From Desulfobacteraceae bacterium (GTDB lineage: Bacteria; Desulfobacterota; Desulfobacteria; Desulfobacterales; Desulfosarcinaceae): a stretch of DNA of 64,000 bases. Each line of letters begins with the position of its first letter. Within the stretch, counting starts at the first letter, position 1. Of this stretch, positions 60,689 to 64,000 are shown one piece after another. The notes under the pieces were generated by a model, which saw nothing but the letters and a program-made list of their open reading frames with translations, searched no databases and was not told the DNA's origin. The stretch spans positions 21,538 through 85,537 of the forward strand of contig QZKV01000007.1 in NCBI GenBank assembly GCA_003599575.1. Reading direction: 5' to 3'. The position numbers and the translations under genes were made by a program.

Positions 60689-60761
60689 TGCCCCCGGCAG
60701 GAATCGAACCTGCGGCCAACAGATTAGGAATCTGCTGCTCTATCCCCTGAGCTACGAGGGC
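60689..60761 (-). tRNA. tRNA-Arg (anticodon CCT)
   Basis: On the minus strand the cloverleaf runs from GCCCTCG to its acceptor partner CGGGGGC, with D arm AGCTCAGGGGATAGAGC, anticodon loop TTCCTAA and T arm GGTTCGATTCC. The anticodon is CCT. The CCA end is not encoded. This tRNA gene is a common integration site in other genomes, but no integrase is next to it here. Confidence 0.92.
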
Positions 60762-60843
60762 GTTGCGAGGATTGCTTAAACGCAGCAAGCGTTATCACAA
60801 TCCGGCGATATTGGAAATACGAAAGATCCAGCTTAATCCCAGC

Positions 60844-62769
60844 TTATTCTATGAATAGCTTTTGGCCCGGATAGATTGTACTGCCGTTGTCCAACTGGTT
60901 GATGCTCAGAAAACGTCCAAGCGGCATGTTGTGTTTCTGGGCGATGGCGGTGGGGCTGTCACCTTTTTTCACGTAGTAGGTGCTTAATCGAGTGGAATTG
61001 GGCAAAGGCTCCGGTGTGGAACCGGGTATTTTCAGTTTTTGCCCGACATGCAGGTTGCCGGAGGACAAATTGTTCAAGGCGCTGATTTGCTTGATGGTGG
61101 TTTGGTAGCGTTTGGCGAGGCCGTAAAGTGTGTCGCCTTTGATAACCACATGGATACCTGAAAAGCTCGCGGTGCGCACCCCTACGTTTGCGGCGCTGCC
61201 GCCGGCTGGAATTTTAAGGTTTCTACCGGCACGAATGTATTTCGCGCTCTTCAGATTGTTGGCTCTCATGAGTGCGTTGACGCTGACGCGATAGCGGCGG
61301 GCTATGGAGGCAAGCGATTCCCCGGAGCGAACGACGTGATATGTATGCGCCCGTTGCGGCAGCGTGCATGTGGGAATGGTCTCCAAATTGGCCAGCAGGA
61401 GGTCCGCTGTACCCTTGGGCACCCTCAGTGTATAGGGTTCCGGCGGCAGTATTTGGTAGCGCAGTTCGGGATTGAACCCTTCCAGTACGTTCAGCTCAGC
61501 GCCAAGCAGAGTGCCGATTTCCCTGAGGTGAACCTGCCGGTTGATTGCAACTTCGTCCCAGGTCATCGCAGATTCGACAGCGACTTTATCCAAACCATAG
61601 TGTTCCGGATTCTTGACGATATGCAATGTGGCGAAAAACCGGGGCACGTAACGGGCGGTTTCGCGGGGCAGACGCTGGTAAAGGTCCCAGAAGTTGTCCA
61701 GGTAGTTGACATTTTGGGTGCGAATGACCTGCAGCACACGTCCTTCGCCGCAGTTGTACGCAGCCAGCACCGTCGACCAATCTCCGAAAATATTGTGCAG
61801 CTCTTTTAGGTAGGCGATGGCCGCTTGGGTCGACTTGATGAAATCGATGCGCTCATCGATGTAATTGTTGCGTTTCAATCCGAACTTGTATCCAGTCGAA
61901 GGGATGAATTGCCACAGGCCCAACGCGCGTGCGCGGGAAAGTGCTTTAACTTTGAATCCGCTTTCGATCAAGGGCAGCCAGGAGAGATCTTCGGGCAGGC
62001 CGGCCTCCTTCAAGGCCTGCAATATATACGGGCGGTAGCGTCCCGAACGCTGATAGGCTTTCAGAAAGGCATCTTTTTCGAATCCGACGGTAAACAGCTT
62101 CAGCTCCGCTTCGATATGCTGGTTTTGCTCCATGGGAATCTCATCATGGTCGCCGTTGACCACGATGTTGCGGGAGGCATAGATTTCAAGGATCCGCTTG
62201 GAGATCAGGAAGCGCAGATCTTCTTTCTGCTGCATCAGTTTGGGATCCTGCCGGGCGTCGACTTCAAAAATCAGGGAGTAAGCTTTGTCCAGGGCTTCAA
62301 GGGCGTTGTCCAATTCGCCTTTTTGCCATAAAGATTGGGCCACATCGCAGAAATCGAGCGCTTCATCCAAAACTGCTTGGGCTTCCTTGTCCGCGTCCGC
62401 GGGCAATTCTTTTTCGGCAGTTTCGCAATCGATACCACCTTCCGGGCAATCGTCGGTCGCAAGCTGTACTTCGGCGGCAACGGCCTCTGTGGGCGGCGTC
62501 ACTGCATCGGAGGGACATTCCGGCGGGTCTGCCGCCAGGTTGTTCTCGGTGCGGGTGATCTGTAATGGGGCACCTTTTCCGGAGTCCTTCACTGCACCGT
62601 TGCCGGCGCTATCGCGTTGCACCGCATCGGAGGAGGGGGGTGCCGAAGATGAGGTGGGTCCTCCAGCCGATCGCTTGTCCCGGTCAGGCTGTTCCGGAAA
62701 AAAATGACTGCAATTGCAAAGGAAAACGACAAGAGGAAGGGCCAACGCGTAAAAAACCTGTCTTTTCAA
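60844..62769 (-). CDS. mltD: Membrane-bound lytic murein transglycosylase MltD-like with three LysM domains
   Basis: The 641-residue lipoprotein (lipobox LCNC) has a low-complexity Ser/Pro/Asp-rich region to about 120, a helical segment, then the SLT catalytic domain with the acid Glu in PLIESGFKVKALS and ALGLWQFIPSTGYKFGL and LAAYNCGEGRV. Three LysM repeats follow (YHVVRSGESLASIARRY, VVIKGDTLYGLAKRY, YYVKKGDSPTAIAQKH). It cleaves peptidoglycan glycan chains at the outer membrane inner face. Translation starts at TTG 62769 after GGAGA. Domain order matches MltD with one extra LysM. Confidence 0.92.
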   Translation of the reverse strand: MKRQVFYALALPLVVFLCNCSHFFPEQPDRDKRSAGGPTSSSAPPSSDAVQRDSAGNGAVKDSGKGAPLQITRTENNLAADPPECPSDAVTPPTEAVAAEVQLATDDCPEGGIDCETAEKELPADADKEAQAVLDEALDFCDVAQSLWQKGELDNALEALDKAYSLIFEVDARQDPKLMQQKEDLRFLISKRILEIYASRNIVVNGDHDEIPMEQNQHIEAELKLFTVGFEKDAFLKAYQRSGRYRPYILQALKEAGLPEDLSWLPLIESGFKVKALSRARALGLWQFIPSTGYKFGLKRNNYIDERIDFIKSTQAAIAYLKELHNIFGDWSTVLAAYNCGEGRVLQVIRTQNVNYLDNFWDLYQRLPRETARYVPRFFATLHIVKNPEHYGLDKVAVESAMTWDEVAINRQVHLREIGTLLGAELNVLEGFNPELRYQILPPEPYTLRVPKGTADLLLANLETIPTCTLPQRAHTYHVVRSGESLASIARRYRVSVNALMRANNLKSAKYIRAGRNLKIPAGGSAANVGVRTASFSGIHVVIKGDTLYGLAKRYQTTIKQISALNNLSSGNLHVGQKLKIPGSTPEPLPNSTRLSTYYVKKGDSPTAIAQKHNMPLGRFLSINQLDNGSTIYPGQKLFIE

Positions 62770-63266
62770 AACCGTCTCCGCGGATACTCATTGTTTTGCC
62801 ACGCCGGTCTCAATTTACGGTTGAAAGCGCGGGAGTTTACGGATAGTGGGTGCACTCGCGTGTAGGCCTCGATTGCACCGGATTCCGAGCTGTCGAGGGA
62901 CAAATAGCACGGAAATCACCGCATTTGTCAAGTAATTATCGATAAGTGAATGCGCAATTACGGAATTGGCGGTGGTGCAGGACATGATCTTCAATGATGC
63001 ATATAATTGATGCAATTGATATAAATTTGTTTTGTCAAGCCCCGCCACGGACGAGGCGCGCCGTTTTTTAACTGGAGATAATCAAAGAAAAGGATAGCTT
63101 TTAGAAGCAATTCGGAAAAAATGCACTATCTGGATGTATAAAGATTGAATTTGACCAAAATTAAAGCTTGTTTTTTTTGTTTTTAATGTATAAAAAGACC
63201 AATTTTAATTACCTGGAACGAGACGCTGGTTTCGGAGCGATCTTTTAAACAGCTGTAAGGTGCTGT
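62770..63266. other. 497-bp gap upstream of the tRNA-tuf operon
   Basis: No ORF is supported. The right half is AT-rich with T-runs and a TATAAA box at 63189-63194 that may be the -10 element of the tRNA-tuf promoter; a TTGTTT sequence lies 15 bp upstream of it. The left half should carry the promoter of the transglycosylase gene. Confidence 0.4.
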
Positions 63267-63342
63267 GCCAGCGTAGCTCAGTTGGTAGAGCTACTGATTT
63301 GTAATCAGTGGGTCGGGGGTTCAAGTCCCTCCGCTGGCTCCA
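63267..63342 (+). tRNA. tRNA-Thr (anticodon TGT)
   Basis: The acceptor stem GCCAGCG/CGCTGGC, D arm AGCTCAGTTGGTAGAGCT, anticodon loop TTTGTAA (anticodon TGT) and T arm GGGTTCAAGTCCC are present. CCA is encoded. It is the first tRNA of the tRNA-tuf operon. Confidence 0.95.
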
Positions 63343-63350
63343 TGGATATA

Positions 63351-63435
63351 GGTGGGGTTCCCGAGCGGCCAAAGGGAACAGACTGTAAATCTGTCGGCGA
63401 AGCCTTCGGAGGTTCGAATCCTCCCCCCACCACCA
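63351..63435 (+). tRNA. tRNA-Tyr (anticodon GTA)
   Basis: An 85-nt class II tRNA with acceptor GGTGGGG/CCCCACC, anticodon loop CTGTAAA (anticodon GTA), a long variable arm and encoded CCA. It lies eight bases after tRNA-Thr(TGT). Confidence 0.95.
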
Positions 63436-63596
63436 CACATGCAAACGCGCTGTATGTAGGAGATCCGTATTTATTTGGAATCGTTTCTGACTACATGGCT
63501 TCCAGCATACATATGGCCCGCCGCGGGGACCAATCTGCGGCAGAGAAATGGTATGGATGCAGGGTTCAGAACTTTAACTTGATCCGAAAAAATCGG

Positions 63597-63672
63597 GCGG
63601 GAGTAGCTCAGTGGGTAGAGCTTCAGCCTTCCAAGCTGAATGTCGCGAGTTCGAGCCTCGTCTCCCGCTCCA
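63597..63672 (+). tRNA. tRNA-Gly (anticodon TCC)
   Basis: Acceptor GCGGGAG/CTCCCGC, D arm AGCTCAGTGGGTAGAGCT, anticodon loop CTTCCAA (anticodon TCC), T arm GAGTTCGAGCCTC and encoded CCA. It is 161 bp after tRNA-Tyr; the spacer holds no supported gene. Confidence 0.95.
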
Positions 63673-63731
63673 TGCTTCTTTCTGGACACAGCCTTCGATC
63701 AGAAAAATCCGAAACAACAGAGAGCATGAAT

Positions 63732-63808
63732 GCCCACGTAGCTCAGTCGGTAGAGCGCTTCCTTGGTAAGGAAGAGGTTCACCGGTTCGATCCCGGTCGT
63801 GGGCTCCA
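63732..63808 (+). tRNA. tRNA-Thr (anticodon GGT)
   Basis: Acceptor GCCCACG/CGTGGGC, anticodon loop TTGGTAA (anticodon GGT), T arm CCGGTTCGATCCCGG and encoded CCA. It lies just upstream of tuf, so the order Thr-Tyr-Gly-Thr-tuf matches the E. coli thrU-tyrU-glyT-thrT-tufB operon. Confidence 0.95.
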
Positions 63809-63915
63809 CCCGTTGCTCGGAACAGATGCTGATAGGCATTGCAAACCCACTGCTCGGCCTAAATCGCGACTAAAATTTTAGTGCTCAACCTTTTAATGAC
63901 CAGAGGAGGGACGAG

Positions 63916-64000
63916 ATGGCGAAGGCAAAATTTGAGAGGAAGAAGCCGCATGTCAACGTAGGCACGATTGGTCATATTGATCACGGCAAGACGACCCTGA
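63916..64000 (+). CDS. tuf: Elongation factor Tu, 5' part
   Basis: The first 28 residues are visible: [20 protein letters not shown] and the G1 loop [11 protein letters not shown]-Tu delivers aminoacyl-tRNA to the ribosome. AGAGGAGG precedes ATG 63916 after the tRNA array, and the gene continues past the window end. Confidence 0.97.
   Translation, partial: MAKAKFERKKPHVNVGTIGHIDHGKTTL

Noticed and set aside
60524-60727. Possible integrase or attachment remnant next to tRNA-Arg
   Set aside because: No tyrosine recombinase motif or direct repeat of the tRNA 3' end is seen; the ORF simply reads through the tRNA antisense.
63205-63444. Minus-strand ORF across the tRNAs (79 aa)
   Set aside because: It is a translation of tRNA-Thr and tRNA-Tyr antisense, a common false annotation.

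Overview
The window looks like chromosome of a Gram-negative, anaerobic Desulfobacterota (Desulfobacteraceae-like) bacterium. The evidence is the NrfHA-type multihaem nitrite reductase, a class III PHA synthase, a long beta-oxidation/2-oxoacid-dehydrogenase cluster, a tungsten aldehyde oxidoreductase remnant, lipoprotein signals and a tRNA-tuf operon of the proteobacterial type. Genus and species cannot be set from sequence alone. I see no prophage, transposase, CRISPR array or rRNA.

Layout. 1-7.1 kb: envelope genes (a SpoIID/LytB-domain protein with a likely frameshift at the window edge, a FnIII/beta-helix/TPR protein), a quinone oxidoreductase, an orphan sensor kinase and a GspG-like pseudopilin. 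7.1-11.3 kb: a NarX/NarL-like PAS kinase-regulator pair with two small Cys-rich proteins and a perfect inverted repeat. 11.3-14.9 kb: a dispersed palindromic repeat, a small-protein/cutA operon, a nucleoside transporter and a decayed aldehyde:ferredoxin oxidoreductase. 15.3-18.8 kb: PHA storage genes (phasin-like, phaE, phaC, phaJ) with a long RNA hairpin between phaC and phaJ. 18.9-23.2 kb: YqeY, then an OmpR-type two-component pair directly upstream of a DegP protease whose promoter region carries 11-bp phased repeats. 23.4-25.2 kb: small metabolic and housekeeping genes. 25.6-27.6 kb: nrfHA. 27.7-30.3 kb: a chromosomal Twinkle/T7 gp4-like primase-helicase and a truncated DnaJ. 30.6-36.6 kb: an SOS mutagenesis operon lexA-DUF72-imuB-dnaE2 that lacks imuA, with a consensus promoter overlaid by three phased direct repeats. 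36.7-41.9 kb: LEA14-like lipoprotein, AsmA, RarA and a proteasome-like Ntn-hydrolase with a probable Ser nucleophile.

42.0-60.2 kb is one 17-gene minus-strand catabolic cluster: TetR regulator with two tandem operators, a Liv-type ABC importer, an acyl-CoA synthetase, a complementary pair of acyl-CoA dehydrogenases, 2-oxoacid (acetoin-type) dehydrogenase E1alpha/E1beta/E2/E3, a butanediol-dehydrogenase-like enzyme, enoyl-CoA hydratase, SDR and a Cys-rich protein. Together these can import a carboxylic acid, activate it to a CoA ester, desaturate, hydrate and oxidise it, and cleave a 2-oxo or acyloin intermediate. The substrate is not evident.

60.7-64 kb: tRNA-Arg(CCT), a LysM/SLT murein transglycosylase, then tRNA-Thr, -Tyr, -Gly, -Thr and the start of tuf.

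The strongest leads for something new are the 18-kb catabolic cluster, the Ser-Ntn proteasome-like protein, the imuA-less mutasome operon with its unusual operator, the dispersed GGTATC-rich repeat family, and the phaC-phaJ hairpin.
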